The notes under the pieces: model-generated
Database searches by the model: none
What the model was told of the DNA's origin: nothing
What the model saw: the letters and a program-made list of their open reading frames with translations, nothing else
In this document: piece after piece, positions 16,754 to 25,302 of the stretch
Position numbering within the stretch: position 1 is the stretch's first letter
Layout: each line of letters starts with the position of its first letter
Program-made: the position numbers and the translations under genes
Assembly (NCBI RefSeq): GCF_003054025.1
Contig: NZ_QBKG01000003.1
Span: forward strand, 139,142-203,141
DNA: 64,000 bases
From: Capnocytophaga leadbetteri
GTDB lineage: Bacteria; Bacteroidota; Bacteroidia; Flavobacteriales; Flavobacteriaceae
Reading direction: 5' to 3'

Positions 16754-17689
16754 ATGAAAATCTTTAACACACATAGAACTCCTTGTCTTTTTATAAATAT
16801 AGGAGGAATCCTTCAGAAGTTATTAGAAGAATCTCATATATCAAAATCTTATAGGATTATTAAATATGATATTTCTATTAACAAAAGAAGCATTACGACT
16901 ATTATCGAGAAACTAAAAATAGGTGTTATCGTTATAGAAACATCTAAAATTAAAGAATTTCCAGATGATATTATTCGTGAAATTATAGACTTAAGAACTA
17001 AAGGTGTAATCGTCTACGAAGCTGAAGAGTTCTATGAAGTTATCAATAAACGTATTCCAATAGTTAAGCTAGAAGCTAAAAAATATATTGGAGACGATAT
17101 TTTCTCTATAAAACAACGTATCAGACATCGTTTGGTAAAACGTGCTTTCGATTTGGCTATTGTATTTTTTGCTTTCCCTTTTGCTCTTCCTCTCACTATC
17201 TTAGGAATAATACTTACTCTATTGAGTTCAAAAGGAGGTGCTTTCTTCTCTCAAGAACGTGTAGGAAGAAAAGGGAAACCTTTTAAAATATATAAAATAC
17301 GAACTATGGTCATTAATAATGGTGGTTTCACCCAAGCTAATGACTCTCGAATTACCCCTATTGGGAAGATACTCAGATTTACAAAAATTGATGAGTTGCC
17401 CCAGTTATATAATGTTCTCATAGGTGATATGAGTATCATTGGACCTCGCCCTGAAATACCAGAATATGTAGAAAAATGTGCAGAACAAATGCCTTTCTTT
17501 AAGCTAAGACATATGATAAAACCTGGCGTTACAGGATGGGCACAAATTCACATACCCAAAGCAACTCCTGAAGATAATATCAAAAAATTAGAATATGATT
17601 TATACTATATCAAACGCTATTCATTATCTCTTGATATTAGAATAGTACTTCAAACAGCAAAAATCATATTAACCTTAAATAGTAACTAA
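16754..17689 (+). CDS. Bacterial sugar transferase (WcaJ/PssY-type, undecaprenyl-phosphate sugar-1-P transferase)
   Basis: The enzyme transfers a sugar-1-phosphate from a UDP-sugar to undecaprenyl phosphate, starting a polysaccharide or glycan repeat. The 311-residue protein has an N-terminal soluble region (1-120), a membrane segment (FDLAIVFFAFPFALPLTILG) and the catalytic domain with FSQERVGRKGKPF, KIYKIRTM, KIDELPQLYNVL, MSIIGPRPE, KPGVTGWAQI and YDLYYIKRYS. The four-helix N-terminal domain of WcaJ is absent. No glycosyltransferase, flippase or polymerase genes flank it, so its glycan pathway lies elsewhere. AT-rich relative to neighbours. Confidence 0.9.
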   Translation: MKIFNTHRTPCLFINIGGILQKLLEESHISKSYRIIKYDISINKRSITTIIEKLKIGVIVIETSKIKEFPDDIIREIIDLRTKGVIVYEAEEFYEVINKRIPIVKLEAKKYIGDDIFSIKQRIRHRLVKRAFDLAIVFFAFPFALPLTILGIILTLLSSKGGAFFSQERVGRKGKPFKIYKIRTMVINNGGFTQANDSRITPIGKILRFTKIDELPQLYNVLIGDMSIIGPRPEIPEYVEKCAEQMPFFKLRHMIKPGVTGWAQIHIPKATPEDNIKKLEYDLYYIKRYSLSLDIRIVLQTAKIILTLNSN

Positions 17690-17698
17690 TTTTTTTCG

Positions 17699-17707
17699 TA
17701 CCTTTGC
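17699..17707 (+). promoter_or_regulatory. -7 promoter element of rpoN
   Basis: TACCTTTGC lies 17 bases before the rpoN ATG, just after the sugar transferase stop. Confidence 0.65.
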
Positions 17708-17724
17708 GCCCTATATAATAAGAA

Positions 17725-19191
17725 ATGCTAAAACAAAATTTACAACTTAAGCTCTCTCAAAAGCTCTCTCCTCAACAAATACAGCTAATGAAGCTCGTGC
17801 AGCTTCCTACTCTTGCTTTTGAGCAACGCGTAAAGCAGGAAATGGAAGAAAACCCTGCTTTAGAGTCAGGGCGTGAAGAAGAAACTCTTGACGACTTTCA
17901 CGATGAATTCGACAACTCAGCTGATGAGTATAACGATAGTGATATCATTGATATGAATGACATCAATATAGATGAATACCTCAGCGATGATGAAATACCC
18001 GACTACCGATTACACGCTAATAACTACAGCGATGATGATGAAGAACGCGAAGTGCCTTTTAGCGCAGAGGTCTCTTTTCACCAATCGCTTATTAACCAAT
18101 TAAACACTTTTACTATCTCAGACGAAGACTACCTTATAGCTGAGTTTCTCATAGGCAGTATAGATGATAGTGGCTACATACGTCGCTCTATACAAGATCT
18201 CACTGATGACTTGGCTTTCACCCAAAATATCTATACCGAAGAAAAACATGTAGAGCAAATACGTGAACAAATCATCTTTCAGCTCGACCCTGCAGGTGTA
18301 GGTGCTTTTGACCTACAAGAGTGTTTGCTCATACAACTACGCCGTAAAAAACAAACTCCAGCAGTAACCTTAGCTATAAAAATGCTTACCGAAGCTTTTG
18401 AGTCTTTCACCAAAAAACACTATAGCAAACTACAGCAACGCTTCTTAGTTAGTGAAGAGGAGCTAAAAGATGCTGTACAAGAGGTGGAGCGGCTAAACCC
18501 TAAACCTGGTAGCTCCTATGCAGGCAACAATGTACATATTGAGCAAATCATTCCTGACTTCACAGTAAAGGTTGTTGACAATGAATTAGAACTCTCGCTA
18601 AACGGACGTAATGCTCCTGAACTACACGTATCAAAAGAGTATAGTACGATGTTAGACACCTACAAGAAGAGTAAAGAGAAAAGCAACTCGCAGAAAGAAG
18701 CCGTACTATTTATTAAACAGAAATTAGATTCTGCTAAATGGTTTATTGATGCTATACGCCAGCGACAACAGACCCTGCTTATTACTATGGAGGCTATTAT
18801 GGAGCACCAGCGCGAATACTTCCTCACAGGTGATGAACTGAAAATAAAACCGCTTATCCTTAAAGATATTGCTGATAAAGTAGGAATGGATATTTCTACC
18901 GTATCGCGTGTGGCTAGCAGCAAATATGTGACTACACCATACGGTACTAAACTCATCAAAGATTTCTTTTCAGAGGCAATGAAAAACGACCAAGGAGAAG
19001 ATGTTTCAACCCGAGAAATCAAGCAGATACTGCAGCATATTATCGCTAAGGAGGACAAAAGCAAACCACTACCTGATGACGAACTTGCCCAACTGCTCAA
19101 AGAAAAAGGCTACCCTATAGCACGGCGTACTATCGCTAAATACCGCGAACAGTTAGATATTCCTGTAGCACGCTTGCGCAAAGAATTATAG
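17725..19191 (+). CDS. rpoN: RNA polymerase sigma-54 factor
   Basis: RpoN directs RNA polymerase to -24/-12 promoters that need an AAA+ activator. The 488-residue protein has the Gln-rich activator-contact region at the N-terminus (LSQKLSPQQIQLMKLVQLP, ending MEENPAL), a long acidic linker (about 50-105, rich in Asp and Glu), the core-binding domain, the helix-turn-helix (DIADKVGMDISTVSRVASSK) and the RpoN box ARRTIAKYRE near the C-terminus. No sigma-54 activator gene is present in the window. It has its own promoter and ends at a shared terminator facing dnaJ. Confidence 0.96.
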   Translation: MLKQNLQLKLSQKLSPQQIQLMKLVQLPTLAFEQRVKQEMEENPALESGREEETLDDFHDEFDNSADEYNDSDIIDMNDINIDEYLSDDEIPDYRLHANNYSDDDEEREVPFSAEVSFHQSLINQLNTFTISDEDYLIAEFLIGSIDDSGYIRRSIQDLTDDLAFTQNIYTEEKHVEQIREQIIFQLDPAGVGAFDLQECLLIQLRRKKQTPAVTLAIKMLTEAFESFTKKHYSKLQQRFLVSEEELKDAVQEVERLNPKPGSSYAGNNVHIEQIIPDFTVKVVDNELELSLNGRNAPELHVSKEYSTMLDTYKKSKEKSNSQKEAVLFIKQKLDSAKWFIDAIRQRQQTLLITMEAIMEHQREYFLTGDELKIKPLILKDIADKVGMDISTVSRVASSKYVTTPYGTKLIKDFFSEAMKNDQGEDVSTREIKQILQHIIAKEDKSKPLPDDELAQLLKEKGYPIARRTIAKYREQLDIPVARLRKEL

Positions 19192-19236
19192 CTTTTACCC
19201 CAATATATCAATAAGGAAATAATCTGAAGAGAATAT

Positions 19237-19274
19237 AAAAAGAGGAACTACTCAATAGAGTGGTTCCTCTTTTT
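19237..19274. terminator. Bidirectional terminator between rpoN and dnaJ
   Basis: Arms 19237-19253 and 19258-19274 pair over about 17 bases with one G-U pair and a 4-base loop. They are flanked by A and T runs, so the hairpin can end transcripts from both sides. Confidence 0.85.
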
Positions 19275-19290
19275 AGTTATAATCAATAAC

Positions 19291-20412
19291 CTATGAAAAC
19301 ATTTCTTTTACTTTCTCGAAAAATGACTTGTCATTTTTGTCGGGTTGGGGCGTAAAACCATCGTTATCAAGCATTTCTTTGAAAAAGGCTTTCTGCTTGT
19401 CAGTTAGGTTTTTAGGCGTCCAAACGTTTACGTGGATAATAAGGTCGCCAGTGTAGTGCGTGCGAAGATTAGGTACCCCCTTGCCTCGCAAACGAAGTAT
19501 CTTGCCTGACTGTATACCCTCATCTAACTTAATACGTACCTTTCCGGTAACCGTTTCTATCTCTTTAGTAGCCCCTAATACTGCTTCAGGGACACTAATA
19601 TAAAGGTCATAATGCAGGTTATCACCCTCACGTTTAAGGGTGCTGTGCTCTTGCTCTTCAATAATAACCAATAAATCGCCTGCTACCCCATTTTTTACCG
19701 GAGCTTCGTTCCCTTTGCCATTGACTTGCAGTTGAATACCATCTACTACCCCTGCAGGAATATTGATTGGAATGGTTTCTTCTACCGTTTTAAGTCCTTG
19801 TGCATCGGTATCGGCAGCACGTTTGTCTATCACCTCGCCTGCCCCTCCACAAGTGCTACAAGTGGTGGCCGTCTGCATCATTCCGAGCATAGTATTCACT
19901 TGTCGCACAATCTGTCCTTGTCCGTTGCAGGTAGGACAAGTTTTATAGGTAGTGCCTTCAGCCTTTACTTTACGGCGTACTTTTATTTTCTTCTCTGTTC
20001 CTTTTACGATATCTTCGAGAGTGACTTTGACACGTATGCGCAGGTTATCACCTTTGACATACATTTGTTGCTGTCTGCCTCCTCCAAAACCACCAAATCC
20101 ACCGCTAAAGCCAGAGAAATGTCCGCCGAATATGTCGCCGAATTGACTGAAAATATCGTCCATTGAGAAGCCTCCGCCACCCATACCGCCTTCGAAAGCT
20201 GCGTGACCAAATCGGTCGTATTGGGTGCGTTTGTTTTCGTCGCTTAGGACTTCGTAGGCTTCAGCTGCTTGTTTGAACTTTTCTTCTGCTTCCTTATCAC
20301 CTGGGTTCTTATCGGGGTGATATTTCAAGGCTTGTTTGCGATAGGCTTTCTTTATTTCGGCTGCACTGGCCGTCTTGGATACTTCTAAAATTTCGTAGTA
20401 ATCTTTTTTCAT
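19291..20412 (-). CDS. dnaJ: Chaperone protein DnaJ
   Basis: This co-chaperone stimulates DnaK ATPase and delivers substrates. Domains: J domain with HPD (32-34), a Gly/Phe-rich region (about 70-112), a Cys region, and the C-terminal substrate domains to residue 373. The Cys region has only two CxxCxGxG motifs (C159/C162 and C185/C188). The first and last of the usual four are replaced by KKIKVRRKV and [11 protein letters not shown]. It can therefore hold only one zinc centre. I believe flavobacterial DnaJ proteins commonly look like this. It follows grpE by 11 bases. Confidence 0.96.
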   Translation of the reverse strand: MKKDYYEILEVSKTASAAEIKKAYRKQALKYHPDKNPGDKEAEEKFKQAAEAYEVLSDENKRTQYDRFGHAAFEGGMGGGGFSMDDIFSQFGDIFGGHFSGFSGGFGGFGGGRQQQMYVKGDNLRIRVKVTLEDIVKGTEKKIKVRRKVKAEGTTYKTCPTCNGQGQIVRQVNTMLGMMQTATTCSTCGGAGEVIDKRAADTDAQGLKTVEETIPINIPAGVVDGIQLQVNGKGNEAPVKNGVAGDLLVIIEEQEHSTLKREGDNLHYDLYISVPEAVLGATKEIETVTGKVRIKLDEGIQSGKILRLRGKGVPNLRTHYTGDLIIHVNVWTPKNLTDKQKAFFKEMLDNDGFTPQPDKNDKSFFEKVKEMFS

Positions 20413-20423
20413 TTTTTAGTTAG

Positions 20424-20963
20424 TTATTGTGCTACCACTACTTTAGGAAAACGGATAATCTTATCGCCCAACTTATACCCTGTTTGTACTACATCGATGA
20501 TTTTGCCTTTGGCATCGGGAGTAGGAGCAGGTATTTGGGTAACAGCATCGTGGTGCTCGCTGTCGAACACATCATTAGGTGCTACCTCCATTTTCTCTAA
20601 TCCTTTCTGTTTGAGGGTAGTCATAAGTTTGTTATAGATAAGCTCAACCCCCATCAGTGTATTTTTGTCGCTTGACTTAGATAGTTCTGCCAAAGCGCGG
20701 TCGAAATCATCGACTACGGGCAGCATAGCTGACAAAATGTCTTGTCCGGCAGTTTTAAATAACTCAACACGCTCTTTAGCAGTGCGCTTTTTGTAGTTTT
20801 CGAACTCGGCAAAAAGTCGCAAGTATTTGTCTTTTTCTTTTGCTAATAGGTCTTCTGCCGTCTCTTCAGCAGGTGTGTTGGCTTCTGCTGTAGCTTCAGC
20901 AGTTGTTTTTTCTACTTCAGGAGTGTTCTTCACTTCCTCGTCTTTGATATCTTCGGTATTCAT
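20424..20963 (-). CDS. grpE: Nucleotide exchange factor GrpE
   Basis: GrpE releases ADP from DnaK. The 179-residue protein has an acidic, Ala/Glu/Thr-rich N-terminal tail (1-40), a long helix (KEKDKYLRLFAEFENYKKRTAKE) and the C-terminal beta domain ending VVQTGYKLGDKIIRFPKVVVAQ, the family signature. It is first in the grpE-dnaJ unit; dnaK is not in the window. Upstream, a near-consensus box (AATAATTTGC on the minus strand, about 20996-21005) may be its promoter. No CIRCE-type operator was seen. Confidence 0.95.
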   Translation of the reverse strand: MNTEDIKDEEVKNTPEVEKTTAEATAEANTPAEETAEDLLAKEKDKYLRLFAEFENYKKRTAKERVELFKTAGQDILSAMLPVVDDFDRALAELSKSSDKNTLMGVELIYNKLMTTLKQKGLEKMEVAPNDVFDSEHHDAVTQIPAPTPDAKGKIIDVVQTGYKLGDKIIRFPKVVVAQ

Positions 20964-21411
20964 ACTGTTTTTCTGTTATTGTCCCTTTTATTATAGCAAA
21001 TTATTTGCCATAGTGTAAAAACTGACAAAATGACAGGGTTATTATTGAGAAATGGGAGGTTTTAGAGGGCTGAGAAGGCTGGGAAATAGGATTTTTTTCT
21101 GGTTTTGAGATGATAAGGAGACGTTTATACTTTGTTCATCTTTCGCTTATCGTTCGCTCTTCCTAAAGGGTAGCTATATCTAAAGTAAAGGGTAGGACTA
21201 TAAGTAGGTTTTTTTTATAAAATTAGCAAATGGGAAGAATGGGAGGCTTGGGAGGGCTAGGAAGGCTGGGAAGATTGGGAAAGCTGGGAAGAATGGGAAG
21301 GCTGAGAGGATTGGGGGGCTAGGAAAACTGGGAAAGTTGGGAGGGCTGGGAGGTTTGGGAAATTGGGGGATTATTATTATCTTTGCGGCATAATTTTGTA
21401 TTATAGGAAGT
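20964..21411. repeat. Repeat-rich spacer between grpE and hsdR
   Basis: No gene is supported here. The spacer holds a short 9-mer array (21054-21089, units such as GGGAGGTTT), one copy of a 70-bp composite element (21123-21192), a few octamer units near 21222, and a long array of about 16 units of a 9-base G-rich repeat such as GGGAAGGCT (21232-21372). The hsdR promoter box follows at 21378. Confidence 0.8.
21378..21386 (+). promoter_or_regulatory. -7 promoter element of hsdRMS
   Basis: TATCTTTGC lies 25 bases before the hsdR ATG and 5 bases after the end of the G-rich 9-mer array, so the array occupies the upstream promoter region. Confidence 0.65.
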
Positions 21412-23799
21412 ATGGGCGATTTTCTAAATATGTCGGAAGAAGATATAAAACTCAAATTCATAACTCCCAGCATAATGGATAAAGGATGGGGTTATGATAA
21501 TATTTCTATGGAAAAAATGGTTAAATTTACCGATGGTAAGATTAACCTTCGAGGCAATCTTTTCTCTCGTAGTAAAGCAAAATATGCCGATTATATGCTT
21601 TACTATAATAAGGCTACCCCTATTGCTATTGTAGAAGCTAAAGATGCTACTCACTCTATAAGCTACGGAATGCAACAAGCAAAAGAATATGCTATGATGA
21701 TGAATATCCCTTTTGCTTATAGTTCTAACGGACAAGGTTTTCAGGAATATGATTTCCTTACAGGAAAAGAAAGAACTCTCGCGATGGATGAATTCCCTAC
21801 TAAAGAGGAGCTTTACAAACGTTTTACGGGTGAAAATCATAATGGAGAAGGATTATCGGAAAAAGAACTTAAAGTCATCAATCAACCGTTTTGTGTAGGT
21901 CAGGACATCTTCCCTCCTCGATACTACCAGCGCAATGCGGTTAATAATACGGTAAATGCCGTCGCTCAAGGCAAAAAACGACTTTTATTAGTAATGGCTA
22001 CTGGTACTGGCAAAACTTATACGGCTTTCCAAATTGTTTACCGACTATTGAAAGCAGGATTGGTAAAGAAAGTATTGTATTTAGCTGACCGCAATGTATT
22101 AGTAGACCAATCTATTCAGCAGGATTTTAAACCTCTTCAGAAAACTATACACAAGGTTGATTATCAGAAAGATTTAAACAGCGGCATCACAGCGTATGAG
22201 GTTTATTTTTCACTTTACCAACAACTTATAGGACAAGGAGGAAAACAGCAGTACAAAGAGCTGTTCAGACCTGATTTTTTTGATTTGGTAATTGTAGATG
22301 AGTGTCACAGAGGAAGTGCCAAAGACGACAGCAACTGGCGTGAAATTTTAGAATATTTTGATAGCGCAATACAGTTAGGGATGACCGCAACTCCTAAAGA
22401 AACTAAATACCAATCCAGCATCAATTACTTTGGCGAGCCTGTTTATACCTATAGCTTAAAGCAGGGCATTGAAGACGGATTTTTAGCTCCTTTTAGAGTT
22501 GTAAATATCACCACTAACATTGGTGATGAGTGGAGACCTACTGTGGGGCAAGTAGATGTTTATGGCAATGAAATAGAAGATCGTATTTATAATAATTCGG
22601 ACTACGACTATAAGATTATTATAGAAGACCGCATTAGGGAAGTAGCTGAACAAATTACTCATTACCTCAAGCATACTGACCGAATGGGAAAAACAATTGT
22701 TTTTTGTGCCGATGAAGATCACGCTGAGAGAATGCGCATAGCCCTTGTAAATGCCAATTCGGATATGTGTCAAAAAAATCCTGATTATGTAGTGCGCATT
22801 ACGGGAAGCGACCCTTATGGACAATCAAAACTAGATTATTTTATTTCGGTAGCTGAAAAATATCCTGTTATTGCCACTACCAGTAAGCTTTTATCTACAG
22901 GAGTGGACTGTAAAATGGTGAAGCTGATAGTGCTTGACCAGCGTATCAGCTCTATGACTGAATTTAAGCAGATTGTAGGGCGTGGCACTCGTATTCGTGA
23001 AAAAGAGGGGAAAACGCACTTTACTATAATGGATTTTCGGAATGTTACCCGCCTATTTGCTGACCCTGATTGGGATGGTGAAGCAGAGATAGACCCTAAC
23101 TATCCGCCTGATGACACGGTGATTCCTCCTGCTGAGCCCTGCCCTGTATGTGGGCAATTCCCTTGTGTATGTCCGTGTCCTATTTGTGGGCATTATCCTT
23201 GTGAATGTAAGGTTACAAATAAATCGCCTAAACCTATTGTAGATAAAAACGGTTGTTCTGTGACAGTGATTAACAAAGTTGTATCGGTGTATGATACGAA
23301 TGGCAAACTTTTGCGAACTGAGAGTGTTACCGATTATACTAAGAAGAATATCAACGACAATTATACAAACCTTGATGACTTTATCCTGCATTGGAATAAA
23401 GCAGAAAAAAAAGCTGAGATAACTGATTTGCTGCGCGAAAGCGGTATTGATTTGCAAGCCCTAAAAGAAGACCAAGGAATGGCTGAGGTAGATGATTTTG
23501 ATTTTATCTGCCATATAGCTTACGGCAAAAAGCCTCTTACACGCAAAGAACGTGCTGAAAATGTAAAAAAACGAGATGTTTTTAACAAGTATGGTGCTGA
23601 AGCCCGAAAAGTATTGGAGGCTCTGCTTGAAAAATATGCTACTGATGGTATCACACAATTAGAAAACACCACAGTTCTGAAACTTGACCCTTTCCGACAA
23701 ATGGGAGCTCCTGCCCATATAGCCAAATTCTTTGGAGGTAAAGAACAGTATTTTTTGGCGGTGAAAGAATTAGAAAAATTGATATATAACATAGCTTAA
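21412..23799 (+). CDS. hsdR: Type I restriction enzyme, R (motor/nuclease) subunit
   Basis: HsdR translocates DNA and cleaves it when the target is unmethylated. The 795-residue protein has an N-terminal nuclease domain (YADYML near 58, VEAKDA at 74-79), Walker A MATGTGKT (195-202), DECH box (296-299), later helicase motifs (STGVDCKMV, QIVGRGTRIREKEG) and a C-terminal domain. A Cys cluster at 577-599 is a tandem CPxCGxxPCxC repeat (eight Cys), which looks like an inserted zinc knuckle. An in-frame ATG at 21430 (MSEEDIK) is an alternative start. hsdM follows by 3 bases. Confidence 0.94.
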   Translation: MGDFLNMSEEDIKLKFITPSIMDKGWGYDNISMEKMVKFTDGKINLRGNLFSRSKAKYADYMLYYNKATPIAIVEAKDATHSISYGMQQAKEYAMMMNIPFAYSSNGQGFQEYDFLTGKERTLAMDEFPTKEELYKRFTGENHNGEGLSEKELKVINQPFCVGQDIFPPRYYQRNAVNNTVNAVAQGKKRLLLVMATGTGKTYTAFQIVYRLLKAGLVKKVLYLADRNVLVDQSIQQDFKPLQKTIHKVDYQKDLNSGITAYEVYFSLYQQLIGQGGKQQYKELFRPDFFDLVIVDECHRGSAKDDSNWREILEYFDSAIQLGMTATPKETKYQSSINYFGEPVYTYSLKQGIEDGFLAPFRVVNITTNIGDEWRPTVGQVDVYGNEIEDRIYNNSDYDYKIIIEDRIREVAEQITHYLKHTDRMGKTIVFCADEDHAERMRIALVNANSDMCQKNPDYVVRITGSDPYGQSKLDYFISVAEKYPVIATTSKLLSTGVDCKMVKLIVLDQRISSMTEFKQIVGRGTRIREKEGKTHFTIMDFRNVTRLFADPDWDGEAEIDPNYPPDDTVIPPAEPCPVCGQFPCVCPCPICGHYPCECKVTNKSPKPIVDKNGCSVTVINKVVSVYDTNGKLLRTESVTDYTKKNINDNYTNLDDFILHWNKAEKKAEITDLLRESGIDLQALKEDQGMAEVDDFDFICHIAYGKKPLTRKERAENVKKRDVFNKYGAEARKVLEALLEKYATDGITQLENTTVLKLDPFRQMGAPAHIAKFFGGKEQYFLAVKELEKLIYNIA

Positions 23800-23802
23800 T
23801 AT

Positions 23803-25302
23803 ATGGCACTTAACAACTTTGTAAAAAGCATTCGGAATATTATGCGCAACGATGCGGGTATCAATGGTGATGCCCAACGCATTGAGCAAATTGCGTGGAT
23901 GCTTTTCCTTAAAATATACGATGTAAAAGAGGAGGATTGGGAATTTAATGAGGATAGTTATCAATCGTTTATTCCTAAAAAATGTCGTTGGCGTTCGTGG
24001 GCAACAGACAAGGGTGATGGCAATGCCCTAACCGCTGACGCCTTGTTGGATTTTGTAAACAATACTCTCTTCCCTACCCTAAAAAGTTTGGAAGTTACCC
24101 CTGATACTCCTATACGCAGTAGCATTGTATTTACGACATTCCAAGATGCTAACCAATATATGAAAGATGGTGTATTACTTCGCCAAGTGGTGAATGTAAT
24201 AGACCAGCTGAATTTTTCCGATTATGAAGAGAACCACGCTTTTGGAGAAATTTATGAAGCAATCTTGAAGGAAATGCAGTCAGCAGGTTCAGCGGGTGAG
24301 TTTTATACCCCAAGGGCACTTACGGATTTTATGGCAGAAATTATAGAGCCCCAAATAGGAGAAAAGATGGCTGATTTTGCCTGCGGGACAGGAGGCTTCA
24401 TCACAAGTTGGCTAAACACTCTTGATAAAAAAGTTACCACGGCAGAGGCTAAAGAAGCTTGGGCTCAATCTATCTATGGAATAGAGAAAAAGCAATTCCC
24501 CTATATGCTTTGTGTAACTAATTTGTTACTACATAATATTGATGCCCCTGCGGTAGTACACGACAATTCACTTACAAAAGATGTACTTAACTATACCGAT
24601 GACGACAAGTTTGATGTGGTGCTGATGAATCCGCCTTATGGGGGTAGTGAAAAGAACGATATCAAACAGCATTTTCCGTCAGACCTTTCTTCCAGCGAAA
24701 CTGCTGACTTATTTATGGTACTGATAATGTATCGCTTAAAACAAAATGGACGTGCTGCGGTGATTCTTCCTGATGGGTTTCTCTTTGGTGCTGACAATGC
24801 TAAATTGGCTATAAAAGAAAGGCTTTTGAGAAAGTTCAACTTACACACTATTATCCGCTTGCCAGGTAGTGTATTTTCTCCTTACACAAGTATTGCTACT
24901 AATATCTTGTTTTTTGACAATGTGCAAGCAGAAGGAGCTGAAGAAGGTTTTTGCACCCATAAAACGTGGTTTTACCGCTTGGATATGCCCGAAGGGTATA
25001 AGCATTTTTCAAAAACCAAACCTATGCAAGCTGTACATTGTCAGCCTATTAAAGACTGGTGGCACAACCGTGTAGAAATTGTTAGCGAAGATGGTAAAGA
25101 TGAGAAGTCGAGAGTATTTACCGCGCAAGAGCTCTTAGCGATGGATTGCAACCTCGACCAATGTAAATTCCCCAAAGATGAGGAGGAAATACTACCCCCA
25201 GCAGAGCTTTTGGACAACTACTACAAAAGACGTGCTGCCCTTGAGCACGAAATAGACAAAACTCTTTCGGAAATACAACAGATTTTAGGAATAGAAAGAT
25301 GA
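23803..25302 (+). CDS. hsdM: Type I restriction-modification methyltransferase, M subunit
   Basis: HsdM transfers a methyl group from SAM to N6 of adenine in the site chosen by HsdS. The 499-residue protein has an N-terminal helical domain, SAM-binding motif I DFACGTGGF (191-199) and catalytic motif IV NPPYGG (276-281), then a C-terminal region (FPKDEEEILPPAELL) that contacts HsdS. It lies in the hsdRMS operon and overlaps hsdS by 4 bases (ATGA). It must be shared by every HsdS variant made by the invertible locus downstream. Confidence 0.95.
   Translation: MALNNFVKSIRNIMRNDAGINGDAQRIEQIAWMLFLKIYDVKEEDWEFNEDSYQSFIPKKCRWRSWATDKGDGNALTADALLDFVNNTLFPTLKSLEVTPDTPIRSSIVFTTFQDANQYMKDGVLLRQVVNVIDQLNFSDYEENHAFGEIYEAILKEMQSAGSAGEFYTPRALTDFMAEIIEPQIGEKMADFACGTGGFITSWLNTLDKKVTTAEAKEAWAQSIYGIEKKQFPYMLCVTNLLLHNIDAPAVVHDNSLTKDVLNYTDDDKFDVVLMNPPYGGSEKNDIKQHFPSDLSSSETADLFMVLIMYRLKQNGRAAVILPDGFLFGADNAKLAIKERLLRKFNLHTIIRLPGSVFSPYTSIATNILFFDNVQAEGAEEGFCTHKTWFYRLDMPEGYKHFSKTKPMQAVHCQPIKDWWHNRVEIVSEDGKDEKSRVFTAQELLAMDCNLDQCKFPKDEEEILPPAELLDNYYKRRAALEHEIDKTLSEIQQILGIER

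Noticed and set aside
19726-20166. Long plus-strand ORFs antisense to dnaJ
   Set aside because: They are shadows of the dnaJ codon pattern, with composition unlike a protein and no promoter.
21232-21372. CRISPR-like array
   Set aside because: Units are 9 bases and directly contiguous with no spacers, so this is a microsatellite-like array.
21198-21473. Minus-strand ORF of 91 codons rich in Phe-Pro
   Set aside because: It is the reverse translation of the G-rich 9-mer array and overlaps the hsdR promoter and start.
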